From: Cyanoderma ruficeps
Taxonomy: Eukaryota; Chordata; Aves; Passeriformes; Timaliidae
NCBI GenBank assembly: GCA_008694505.1
Contig: VZDJ01007755.1
Coordinates: 2,185,409-2,249,408, forward strand
Direction of reading: 5' to 3'
Length of the DNA: 64,000 bases
Shown here in pieces: positions 24,200-37,200 of the stretch. Below the pieces are notes generated by a model. It saw only the letters and a list, made by a program, of their open reading frames with translations, did not search any database and was not told where the DNA came from. The translations under genes were made by a program, and so were the position numbers. Each line of letters starts with the position of its first letter. Position 1 is the first letter of the stretch.

Positions 24200-25273
24200 A
24201 CCTTCATGTGTCCTGTCCTGTGACAGGTTGAGCCCAACAGGATGCCAGGTGCCCACCAAACATGCTCTATCACTGCCCTCCACAACAGGAGAGAGAAAAT
24301 ATTACAAAAGGTTCATGACTTGAGATAAGGACAGGGAAAGGTCACTCACTGATTACCATAATGGGCAAAACAGATGCAACTTGTGGATATTAATTGAATT
24401 TATTACCAATCAGAATCAGAGCAGGATACTGAGAAGAAAAACAAGTCTTAAAAATCTTCTCTTTACCCCTCACTTCTTGAGATGGTGAACAGAGGTCATG
24501 GTCGGTTCATCACACATTGTTTCTGCTGCTGCTGTCCAGGGAGAGGAGTCCTTACCCTGCTCCAGAGTGGGGTCCCTCCCACAGGAGACAGTTCTCCATG
24601 AACTCCTCCAGTGTGAATCCATCCCACAGGCAACAGTTCTCCATGAACTGTTCCAGTGTGGGTCCTTTCACAGGATACAGGTCATTAAGAACAGGTTGCT
24701 ATAGTGTGGGTCCTCCACAGTCACAAGTCCTACTAGGAAATTTACACCAGTGTGTGTTCTTCTCTCCAAAGGTTTGCAAGTCACTGCCAGAAGCCTGCTC
24801 CAGTGTGGGCCTCTCACAGGGTCAGAGCCTTCTTTTGAGCATCCAGCTGCTCTGCTGTGGGCTGCAGATGAATATCTGATCCTCCATGGATCTCCATGGG
24901 CTGCAGGGACACAGCTGCTTCCCCATGGCCATCACCATAGGCTGCTGAGGAGTCCCAGCTCTGGTGCCTGGAGCACCTCCTGTCCCTCCTTCTGCACTGA
25001 CCTTGGTGACTGCAGAGTTGCTGCTCCTCTCACATATTCTCACTCCTTTCTTCCCTGAGCACAATTACATCTGCACAATATCTTTTCTTTGTTCTTAAAT
25101 ATGTTACTGCCAGGGCATTACCACCATCTCTGATTGACTCAGCTCAGGCCAGCAACACATCCATCCTGGAACCATCTGGCATTGGCTCTGGCAGATATTG
25201 GGAACCTTCTGGCAGCTTCTCACGGAAGGTACTCCTGTAACCCCCACTCCACCTGCCATGTAAACCCAATACA
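24200..25273 (-). mobile_element. large LTR-like avian retroviral repeat, antisense, left edge uncertain
   Basis: The right edge reads on the - strand TGTATTGGGTTTACATGG, a start I recognise from a common avian LTR. Going into the element on the - strand there is a CATATTTAAG TATA-like site near 25100 and an AATAAA at 24404-24399. Between about 24530 and 24800 there are degenerate tandem units of about 45-60 bases built on CTCCAGTGTGGGTCC, CACAGG and CAGTTCTCCATGAACT. No matching target duplication could be placed at the left end. Frames at 24517-25064 fall inside this repeat and are not genes. Confidence 0.72.
24530..24830 (-). repeat. degenerate tandem units inside the LTR-like element
   Basis: The phrase CCAGTGTGGG or a close variant recurs about every 45-60 bases, each time followed by TCC and a CACAGG-like hexamer. 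The CAGTTCTCCATGAACT motif occurs twice, at about 24589 and 24634. The units are diverged, showing age or an older internal expansion. Confidence 0.75.
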
Positions 25274-28200
25274 CCACAGAACCTAAGGAAAATATCTAGA
25301 AATCTTCTCTCTCTTGATTTTATTGTCAGTATATTTGTGGGGCCACTACAGCCTGTGTCTTTTAAGGCAATCCCTGTGTCACTCAAGATGATGTCATTCC
25401 TGTCCTAATTTAGCATAATACAAAGAAGCTCACAGGTTATAAATTGCCAAGATGAATATGCTCAGGCTGTGAGCCAGAAAGACTTTTTTGGGGGGTTTCT
25501 TTGCTGTTGAAAGATAAATCTGGAGCAGAACTGGAATGCGGAAGAACCATTTTAGCCTTTCTGGAATATCTGGGTTGATCCAATTGCCTGATGAATATTC
25601 TGCCTGTGTAATTTCTAATCTTTTTGGTTTAAATCCTACTTTACATTTGATTTTTTAAAATGTGATATTCCATCAATATTGCTGCATATTTTTTGTTGCC
25701 CATGTGTTGTGAGTATAAGTACTTCTGCTCACAGCAGAACTTCATTCTACTGCTATCCATAGTTGTCAATTAGGAAAAACAAAACATCTCTTACGCCAGG
25801 TGATATTTTGCATTCCCATCTCCCCACCTGCTCCACATGCCTGCAGTCACTGCCCCCACAGCTGTACTAATGACACTCTTCTCCAGGCAAGCTCTCACCC
25901 ATCCCAGGTGCTGCTTTTATAACTCCTTCCTTCTTTCAAAGTATTCCCAAGCAGAAAGGGAGACCCTCTCCAGGGGCTGCTTGCAGCATACTAGGAATAC
26001 ATTTCCTGTTCTGGAAAGCATCTAGTCAAGAAGAATCATTTTGGCTGTTTTCACTCATAATCAGAAATTGCTGATTTTTAAATAAAACAAGTGGAAATTG
26101 CTAAAAATGTTTTATTCTTATCAACATAGGGTAAGAAACTTTGTGTTCTGATATTGACAGAACATGGCTTTCCCAGGTTAAAATATACATTTACCTCAGC
26201 TACTGGTTTAGAAATGCTTTAGGAATACACAAAGGATTTTTAAAAATAAAAGCATGGTGCCTCAGGGAGCACCACTAGTTTAAATAACACATGAAAGTAT
26301 TTATGAGCCTTTTTTTATGAGGTGGTCAAAGCAAAGACCATCCAACATGTAACATAAGACTGGCTAAAGAAGAAAGATTTTTCAAAACCACATTGAAGAA
26401 TTAAGCATGAATGGAATTTTATTTCAGTCTCTATCGCTTATTTAAATTAATGAGGTTTTCAGGTGCAGTCTAAATGATAATACAGATCAAGGTGAGTTTT
26501 GCCAGGGAGCTGGACCCTTGTTTATTATTCAAAGAATACTACTGACTAATGTTGGTGTAATCCTAAATAGACAATAGGTTTAGTGAAAGTAAAATTTTAA
26601 AGAGTTTCAAACACTTTAAGGGGCACTGGAATTGCATTGAGTCATTCATTAGAAATGCAGATTATTATTTCTGAATTGTCCCAGATACCTCCACAGCAGA
26701 TCTGCCAGTATCTATCCAGTGTGTCCAACCACAGAAAAGTGCAGAATAAAGATCATTGTCTCTTATTTGGTTGAGCAGTACCAGCTCAGTAATTCTTGCT
26801 GCATTTATTTAGTTACTGAGGTTTTTCCTATTGCAGGAAGAAGCTCCAGTTCATCCCCATGTCAAGAGATCACTTCCAGATCTAATTCCTAAGACTGCCA
26901 AATCCTGGCCCATTTCCTGGAGCTCTTAGATGGATTTTAAATGCTACAACTCAAAACTGGTCTCAGACTCTTTCCTTCCACTTCATCCCCACTCATTCAC
27001 ACTCTTGTTCCAAGCCTCTTCTTTCTGTCCCTAACTTTCCTATCTCCACATGGCCCTCAGAGCTTGCTTTCAGACACTTGTAATCTCAAGTATTTTCTGT
27101 TTACCAGACCAGGGTACCTACCGACCAAATGCACCAATCTCAGTAAGATGAGCTTTATTCTGCTTTGATTGTACCTCACAAACCAGGGAGAATCCACTGA
27201 CTTCATAATATTCACTGGGTTAGGCTTCATGGCAACTGTGCAAATATTTAAAGGATTTGCAGAAGTACAGGATGATGAGGGAAACTTTTGAATAGACATT
27301 CTTGTGTTTCTGCCTTAACTATGCATATACATATTTAGCTAATTCAGACAGTTATTTGAAATAACTTTTGCAATTACTGTGCTAGTAAGTAAGGCAGAAC
27401 TGAACTAAATTGATTACAACGGGGCTATCCTTAACTTCTAAAAGTAAAACATGAACATAAAACCTCAATTTTTCCAGAACAAACTTTATCACAAAGAAAA
27501 GGAGAGCTTCTAGCATGCTATTTGTGCGACATCATTGTGAATAAGTTTGGCAAAATGATCTGGTTGCAAAATCCGTTAAAAATAGTTTTGACCATATTTT
27601 GCTTTGGGTCTTTCGGGGATGTTTGTTGTTCTTTTAGTAGCTGGGGATATTTCTCTTAAGCTGGTATCACTGTTGTCCATTTTGTAACATTAAGCCATGG
27701 CCTCCTACAGGAAATGTAAATAAATCCCAGTGGCATGGAATTTCAATAACCTTAAACCATTTTACACCTAAATGAGAGCATCTGTGGAAGGGATTAGCAT
27801 GCTGTAATTTATGTGCAACACTTCCTACCTTGAGCTGGTTTGCCTTGACTTTCCCGTGTGTCCCTAGGCAGATAAGCAAAGGCGGAAAGAGCCTGGGCTG
27901 CACTGCTTCAGTCACTTCATGGAATGATTCCATAGATCTGAGTGTTTGAAAGTGATGCTGCACAGAGACTCCTTGATTTTGGTGTCGGAGCTTCAGTGAA
28001 TGGACTCAGATCATTCACAGCAGTGCTGCAGCTGAGTAGGTCTTTCAGTGATTTATCATTAGTGATGAGGACAGTACGTCTGTCCTGGTAACTGTTGCCA
28101 CTGAAAAGCATGTTGTTGGCTATGGTAATGGAGATTTAAAACATCTTAAAATGAAACAGCTGCAGTCTCTCGGTTGCTATCATTGTTCAACCTGTTTTAT

Positions 28201-31200
28201 TGATTTTCATAGTGCATAAAATACACAAAATGTGCAGAAAATTTGATACTGAATGAAAGAGAAATAGAGGGAGAAAATCATGTGGTGTGAGGAACAGCTA
28301 CAGTGAAACAGGCAGACTGAAATAAACTGGGCATGAATGCACTGAAAGAAGTGGACTAAGCTGCCACCCTTTCTTCAAAAAGGCTAGAAAAGAACTATGA
28401 TATTCCTCTGTGGAAGTATGTGATAGAAATAGCAGCCTCTCAAAAACTCTCAAAACAGATATCAAGTCTGTGCCTATACTCAAAGGGGTGTAAGATCGTG
28501 TTCAAAAATGCTAATGTGTTTGGCCAAAACCAAAGTTGTGTCCCACTGCTTAATATTACCTGGGTTTAGGAACACAGGGCTCTCAGCCAGAGAGAACTGC
28601 ATGCAAGCTATCTGACTCCATCATCAATTTCTCCTCTTAAACAGAATAACCTTCAAGCCTCCAATTTTTTTGGCATAGCTAACAAGCTGAAAAGGGTAAC
28701 AACATAATCTGCATGAACAGTACAAACTGTGCTTGGTGGCCAGGGATCCAAACTGGCATTATCCAGATCCCAGGGAGGCCAATGGGATGACTGATTTCAC
28801 CCAAAGCGTGCCTTGGGCCACGTCCAGCAGTAGCCCATGTGGCATCTAAGCCTATTTGCTTCCTAGCAGGGTCTTCACTTGAAGTGCTTACAAAACCCTT
28901 TGCAGAACTCTGATAACAAAGATGTTATCCTGTCACTCTGCTGCTAGTTAAAGACAGAGAAGATGCTTTGTGACAGTGAAGCACCTCTTCCTGCCAAGGA
29001 CCACTCCTGCTTCACAAAGCAGGGGGCGTCTCCAGCTCTGCCTTTGTCCCTGACAGCAGTCAGGGCCCTGAACATATGCAGTCAACATGTGCCCTGACAG
29101 GCATGGGAGCATCTAAGGCAAATCTCGTGAAGTTCCATAATGTGATTCCCAGGCCATTTTGTCTTTGCCTGGACTGCATGCACAACAAAGCCATAATGAG
29201 ATTCTCAGTATGCCTGGGCTCACTGCCATATGAACAGCAGTTGCATCCTGGCAGAAGAATAGTCTAGCCCTGGGCATTCCTTTCCTGTAGTCTGGGAGTA
29301 TTTCAGGTCTGGCACTCCCTGCAGTTGGTCCGGGAATGGGGTTTGACTAGGTGACCCACGCTGAACACTTGACGTTCTTATTAAAGTGCCTGGCTTTTTC
29401 TGTAGCCATGCAGTGAGTTTGCAATACAGACTATCAGCTTTGCTCTATGGAGCCAAACACTGACCTTCTTCTATTTCGTTCTCCTAAAGCCTCTTTTCCT
29501 GTGATATTCATTTGCATTGCTGAGTAGTCCAAGCATATTTAGACTACTATCTGTCCCTCTCTAGGCTACAACAAGCATTTATCTGGCACTGTAAATGTAG
29601 AAATGATAATAACAGAGCTGTATCTGAGTGTTCGTTTGAGCACACCTTGTAAACTCAAGGGAAAGGCTGAATGCAGTGACATATTTCATTAAAAGACAGC
29701 TGATGTTTTATTTAAATCAATAATTAAAAGTTTTACAAAAATCACCTCAGGGTGTTTTCTTAATAGCTTGGTTTCAACTTAATACCCAAATCTACATTGC
29801 CCAAATCAATATGATAATTGTTCAAGAGAATAATTTTAATATAAGTAATAAAGGTTCTTACAGATTCAGATGTGTTTCCCTCAAGACAATGAGAAGTGTT
29901 TCTATAGGGATTATGATTACTGTATCAATTAGTCCATCATTCTTCTGTGCACAAACTATAGAAGACTCCCAAATGATTTGAGTAGACAGTTTACTGCAGC
30001 AGGTCAGTAATGGTATTGAGGTTTTAAACAATGGTGTTCAGCGGATTCGGTTCCCGTTCAGAGAATATTCTTGCCTGTTGTAAGGATGGCATCTTGCTTA
30101 AAGTAGAATATGTAAAGAAAGGAGATTCTGGCTGCTCAGTTGCCAGACTTGTCTTTTTCTTGGTTTTTTAATTGCTTGTTTTTATGAACTGAAGACTTTT
30201 GGTGGGACACAAGAAAAGTTAGCAGAGCAATGTCTTGGGAGCAGTTAATTAGTGAGAACATGATATGAAAGGGGGGATTAAACTTCCCCTTTGTCTTGGT
30301 GAAATGGATTCTAGCTCCTGCATGGTCTATTCCCAGTCTGATGCAGAAGCTTGACAGCTCTTCTCATGCACTAAGAGCCATAAAATATATTCTCATGCTG
30401 CTACTCTAACTTCTGGTATCAACTCTGCCCTTTTTATGTCCTCCCAATTTTAACTTCTTTTCCCTTCCATGCTGCTGTCTTCTGGATGAAATAGTTTCCT
30501 AAGCCTTTTGTGACAAATCACTTCTCCTTTCTGTCTTCCTAATGGAAGAACTAGTTTTTATGTTTGGGCTCATTTCTCTTATACATGACACATTTACCTT
30601 GCAAACCTTGTGATGCCAGAAGATGTTACTCACCCTGACAGATGTTTGCCATGCCAGCACAGTCTCAGCAGTAAGCACGGAGAGTTTTTCCTAATCTACT
30701 TCAGTGCAGGGTTAGTGGATTAACTCAAGCCACGTTGATGAATTTTGAAGTTTATCAGAGCTCATTTACCCTGGGTGGCCTGCATAGCGTGAAGCTGAAG
30801 GCTCAGAGAGGGTCCAGTGAGCTGGCAATGGAGAAATGAGCACAGCTAAGTCCACAAGTACTCTAGTTTGATCTGGCAGAATGCATCATTCCATGTCCCA
30901 GAATTTCTTTACAAGCAAACTGTGATCCCTTAGTATTTTGTGCCTTGCCTTGTACATACCTACATATAGCTGAAAAAAATATTTGAAAGGCAGGGATTTC
31001 ATGCAAGAGTATGGGCTTTACCTGGCAGCAGTGGTTTACAGCGTTATTGACCAGCTAAGAACTTAGGCCTCAATATTTTAGGCATGTGTATAATGCTATA
31101 CATATGTGAGTGACTACAAGTGAGCGTTGCAGTGTAAAGTAGAACCATCATGATCTTAGTGAAGCATGAATGAGAATTGTTATAGAATTACCATAATAGT

Positions 31201-34200
31201 GTTTATAGTAGAAGGTATAAATGGTACCATGAGGCTGATTAAAGCTAAAGAGCTACTTCTCCTGCTCACTGATTACAATTAGCTCTTCACTGAATTGCTT
31301 GCCAAAGAACGCCTTTAAAATACAGTCAATTGATCTTACAGACTTTATTTTTTGTGTGCTTTAAATGCACAGCTCAAGATTTCCACGTGGAGAACTATAG
31401 ATATTCTGACCACAGGTACTGTGAGTTGAGTGGAATAATATACCTTCAGCAGCAGGAATAGCTGGAACTTTGTACATGCTGTTACCTTACACATTTGCAA
31501 GCTCTCATAAACCTTTAAAAGTCCAAATCTATCACCTATTTCTTTAGCTTGTGGGTAAGTCTACATCAGTCTGCTTTAACATTTAGGTATGTCATAGGAT
31601 TACACTTCAGGAATTTGAGGGGATGGAACCATTTCTGTTTCCCTAAGGGCCACCAATTGAACGTGTGATCTGGGTGTTCAGTTTCCCAAAGTCCATACAC
31701 TACTCATGGTAAGTTTTAAGATGCTGTGCTTGTATTTGTTTAGTCATTATTTTCAGTGAAAAAACAGAATCTTTCACCTCACAAATCTCACTTTCTTCAT
31801 TTCTTTCTTCCAAACAAAACCTTCTCCCACCGTTCTGGTTACAGTCCCTGATACTGTAGTTGATACACAGCCAGCTCTGTATTTTGCTGGTATCTGCTTT
31901 TGCTTTCATAACTCAGCAGGGTCTATTGCTTCCTCCAAGTCCCGCCAAAATTTGACATAAATTTTCACACCCTTCCCTTTGTTTTAATACTTGATACCCC
32001 CAATTATCTTCCCTGCTGATTCTCTTAAAGCACCATGAAAACTGATTTTGATCTCACTGTGAATCTGACCAAATACGATTAGCATTTAACAAAAAACTCT
32101 TCTAGAAACAAAGCCCTAAAGACTAAATGTAATCATGCTCATTCTGAGAGCTGCAGTCATTTGTCCTTGGCTTGTTTTTCCCAGAAATGACTAGCACAGG
32201 CATATTTTTTCATAAGGGTAGTTGGCTCTGCTCTCACTTGGCTGGTCTTAGGAGATGATTTCAGTTACAGTTTCATCTGCCAAGTCCCATATTCCCTTGT
32301 GACCTAGTTTGGATTTTAGTTTTCCAGCTAGACCACCTGCCTGGTGTTAATTAGTTATGGTTTCCTTTTCATATGCAAAACTCTTTTAACTTCATGAGCT
32401 GGCACAAATTTACCTGGGCTTCCCTCCTAGTCCTACTGTACAAGCAACACTGCCTGCCTAGACCTGTCATCTGCACTATAAAATCAACCAGCCTCAATCA
32501 GACATAACAAATTGTTCAAGGGGAAGGGCCAGGAGAAGAAAAGGAGCAAGTAAATTTCCTGCTTCGCACTTCGATGCTCTTGTTGTCTCTGGACTTAAAG
32601 TCCTTGTCTGACTGGGTTGCTGATGTTTTTTCTAAAGGTGCATGGTTTTAATCCAAAGCAGGAGAGGTAAAATGTCTTCAATAAGTACTAGAAGTCCATG
32701 TGCCCACCTATTTATAGTCAAGATATACAACTCTGGCAGGGCTCCTTCTTCACACCCAGACTAATTACTGTGTGCTTGTTACTATATCAGGCTGGATTGA
32801 TATCCTGTTACTATGAGAGGTACTCCAAGTAACCTCTGTGCAACCTACCCGTCTGCTCCCATTGCAACTGGTGTTATGGAAATTATTGCAAGCACACATC
32901 ACAGAAGTTGCATGGCACTGAGATTGGCCACCAGCCTGGTCCTCATTGCAATGCCACACTAGCCTGCAATATTCTGGGCTACCTCTGCCCTGAATAAATA
33001 GCCAGACTCTTCTTTGCTGCTGGTTTTTTGGGGTATTTTTTTGACAGAGGTATTCTATCTGTAATCCTTTCACAACAACCTTGTGCCTTTGGTCCTGACC
33101 AACAGGCTTCCCCATAGGCAATACAGATTTTTTTCACTGGATTTTATTTCTCCACTTCCCCAGACTCAAGATTTACAGTTCACTTTTTTGAGGTTTGTCA
33201 TTGTTGATAAATGATTATAAAAGTGGTAAATAATGTTTATCTTTTCAAATCTTCTGTCAGCTTTCTCAGATTCCCATCTAATCCATCCTAGCACAAGATG
33301 CCCACTTCTTGGTCTGAGCTGTATTACTTAGTTACTGCAGTGAATGCTTGGTTACCCTGATTCTGCTGGAGTTGTCACCACATCCGGAGCTCGATGTGAA
33401 TAAATAAACAAAAAAGCTCTGTTATTTTCCTGGGAATCCCTTTGTGTCATGGCAAAGTTTCTGTTAACACTTCATAGTGTTATGAAGCAACAATGAAGAC
33501 AACCAAGCCCTGCATTGAAAACAACACTAAGGCACAAAGGCTGTCCAACACCAAATGATGCCATGTCAAATACTGATGCTGAATATGTGATCTATATGTT
33601 TGTGGTGGGCAAAACCATGCAAAACCATCTCTGTATATAGTCTGCCTACTTAAGTCTTGCTTCTGTCACTCATTGTGTGTCATCTCTGCAAGATTTCATG
33701 GGCCAGTAGCTTTTAAATATAGAGGTGCTGTTAAGCTACTCTAATTCGAACACAGACCATAGAATTTCACTGAATGACTCCAGACCCATTACATCTAACT
33801 GAAACAGCATCTATTTTCCAGAAAGATATAAAAATCCTCACATAAGGAGTAAAGGTAGGATTCCATTTTAGCTATGTAAAAGCCAGGTACTTAATGCACA
33901 ACAGCCTCAAGGTACATTCAGAAGCCTTTCATTTCAAGACCACTCTTTGAGGTGTCTTTAGTGTTGTTTGACTCTCAAATGAAACCTAAGCTAGGTTAGG
34001 TCAGGCATGTAGCTTTCAGGTGGTAAAAATAAGCAATGCAAACTTTCTTGCCTTTCATCAATGACAAATGTACCAACTTTTCTGTTTTATCTTTAAGACA
34101 TGAATCGCACATGCAAGTTTTGATTCAGACATGTCAGCTGTCATCTATATGGTTTTTGTCCCTAAGCTGTGCTATTTTAAAGATGCTAAATTGGATTACA

Positions 34201-37200
34201 ACACTGGTGCGGTCATGAGTCTTCTGAGATGAGTGACATGACACACCAGCTGGTGCCTTTTCCTGTTTCTACACCATGTAGGTTAGATCAAGAGTAACTG
34301 TGCATGTGGCCAGAAACAAAATACTTCATCGTGGATAGAGAGAGTGGCTACACTAAAACAAGGCCTAATGTTTGAAACTGGGCTGAACTTACCTTCTTTC
34401 TCCTCAGACACTTTTCACAATGTAACAAGAGACCATCCTGTGAAGATTCAACTTCAGTGAGGCCAGACAGCTCCAAACTTACATACTTCAGGCTTCAACC
34501 TAGAGATGTGATGAGGATGGAGCTGACATTAAGTGTATGAGTTACCCTGCTGAAAACTACTGTCGCAGAACTACTTACTTAGTTAAGTGCCTTTGTATAT
34601 CAAAGTTTTTGTGGGCTCATTATCAGTTCCTTTGATATGAGAGGTACCTTAGAGGTCCTTCAGATACCATAGAGATAGACCACCCTTAATACCACTCAAA
34701 TTGTGTCTGAACTAATAAAATAATCATGCTTAGAACCACTTTCTGGCAATGAGCACAGCTGGTACTTAGGTTCATATCGTCACACTCTTGCCCTTCAAAG
34801 CAGGGTCCCTGCAGTCGGATTGCCCCTGGGAAGACTTTCCATCCCTTTCTCACCCTCAGATCATCCCTGGATATTTAGTGTGAGCCAAAACCATCCCTGG
34901 GACCTTTTTTAAAATTTAGAAGTAAATGCAATTGAAGCACTGTGCCTGCAAACATTCTTGACCACTTTTTAATTTACTAGAATAGTCATAGCCTCAGAGA
35001 CTGAACACTCCTCTAAGGTTACTTACACAAGCATGCACAGAGGCAGGAGAAAATTAAGAGGCAGACAGTTAGGAAAACAATCACTTTGGGCTTTCTACAA
35101 AAACCATATATACTTAATTGGGATAATCTGGTCAAAACGAAATAGACTTTCACAAGGCTGTTGAAATGCTGAAAGATTTCAGACCATGAAGCTCCCTATG
35201 TGCCAAATCTAAGTCTTTATTCAAGAAATACTTAGAAACTTTAGCTGTTTTGAAAATTGAATGCTAAGATCTGTTATAAAATATTATTTTGTGCATTTAA
35301 AAATAAATCAATCATGTTTTGTAAATGAATGGGAAAAGGACAAATAAATGACTGCAAGACAAAACGTTTCTTCAGAAGTCTAATTCAGCTTGAAAGATTA
35401 AATGTAAAAAAGAAAATTCTTAGCAGCTGTAAACTTCTGTTAAATCAGTAACATTACTGTCCTTATCACATAGCATTGATAAGCCATCCACTTCCACTGG
35501 GCTAAAACTGTACAGTCATGAAGAAAGACCATTTGCACTGAAAAGCCCCTGTTTGAAACAGATCAAATACAACATCCTTATCCAAAGGTAGCAAATCACT
35601 GCAACCAACTTACTAAATTATATACAGTAAGCCAAATTCCACTCTGTGAAATGTGTACAACTTAACAACTTTGCAGAGCATCTTAGCAGTTTCAGTATAT
35701 GCTATAATTTTTGAATTTTCACAGAAACTGCTCTAAAACTATGGCAGTCCCTTACCTTTTACATCAGTGCTACACTTTCAGGCTGTGTAAATAATTTGTT
35801 GATGTGCAAGATACAAATGCAGCCCTGCTACTGCTGGAACTGAGGGCATTGCCTGAAACTTCCCACTTTCCTCAATTATGTGTACTTTGGTGAAACCAGA
35901 TACTTTCATCTCTGCATGCTTTAAGAATACCAGTTCCTTTGAAAACTTTTCAGAAAAGACATCAGAGCTGATGTACCTTACAGTATATGACTCTATTGAG
36001 AATAAAAGAGGGGGGAGCAAACTGAAAAAAGGGGAAGAAGAAAAGCTGAGAGCCCCAGCAACAGCACAGAGCTGCAGGAAGTGGCTAATGAAACTGGATC
36101 CCACAGCAGCTGTGTGTCTAGGAGAGATTTCACTGGACTGTCAAGAGGATAACAGGAGGATGTACAGCCTGGCACACACGTTACAGTTTGCAATTAAAAA
36201 ACAGTTACAGGACTTTTCTAAAAGGACTACTTCACAGAAAAAAAATTAAAATAAATAAGATGTGTTTGAAAAAAATAAGCATATACTTGAAATCAGCTCA
36301 GTCCTGTAGGGCATTTTCAAGAAAGATTTTGTTACATGGATTTTCCCCTTGCAGTATTCATGCTGACAGAGAAGGTGTTCAGCTGGTCCAGTTGAATTAT
36401 TAGAAATGTAGTTACATTGTTTTACCAGCTAAAATCAAAGAAAGGATCTCTGAAATTCCAGAAGTGGGACAAAATAGGGAAACAACCTAAGCAGTCCTGC
36501 GATATGCTTCAGAATTGAACATGGGGAACTCTTAACTTACTTCACCAGTTCTTGAGGAGTTACCAAACTATCACATGAACAGGACAGGCTTTGAAATCCT
36601 TTCCAGGTCTGTGGGCTGAAAGGAAGGAATTTTTCACAAAGAAGAGTAAAATGAAACCTGTAGTGTGAGGAGGAACCATCCCACTTTCTAATTCATCATA
36701 CATAAAAGCCAAGCGCCAGCCACAAATTGAGCTGGGGTTACTGTGGGTCTTTAATAAACGACAGCCTTTCGAGGCCAGAGCCTTTGTCAAAGACTATCTG
36801 GAGTCTCATTTGAGAGGGACAGGGAGTAAGATTGTGTGCATTTCATTCCTGCATAGGTAACTTGTGTGATACAGTCTTAGATTTTGACTGGCGAACTGAT
36901 ACTGCTGTGGATGTAGCCCTGCTTGAACGGAGTTCGGGTATGAGAATTTGATAAAATTTTTCATAAAGGCAGGTTTTTCAGCATGAACTGAGGTCCCTGC
37001 TGATATAGCTACTTGCTATCATTCTCCAAGCTATCCATTTTAAAGCCAGGGTTGCCATGTCTATACCATGTCTATCCCTTAAGAATGCACTTAATTTCAC
37101 TGGATTTTAACCATTTGAGGTTTCCAGGGTAGTCTATTCTACACATCTGCAGCTTGACTCCAAGCACAGGATTAATGGCTATAAGGGAATGGCAAACATG

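Noticed and set aside
24517..25064. Several open frames of 80-120 codons on both strands
   Set aside because: They fall inside the LTR-like element and its tandem units; the repeat structure explains the openness.
35878..36249. 123-codon + strand frame
   Set aside because: It has no domain, no splice partner and no composition difference; overlapping - strand frames are equally open.
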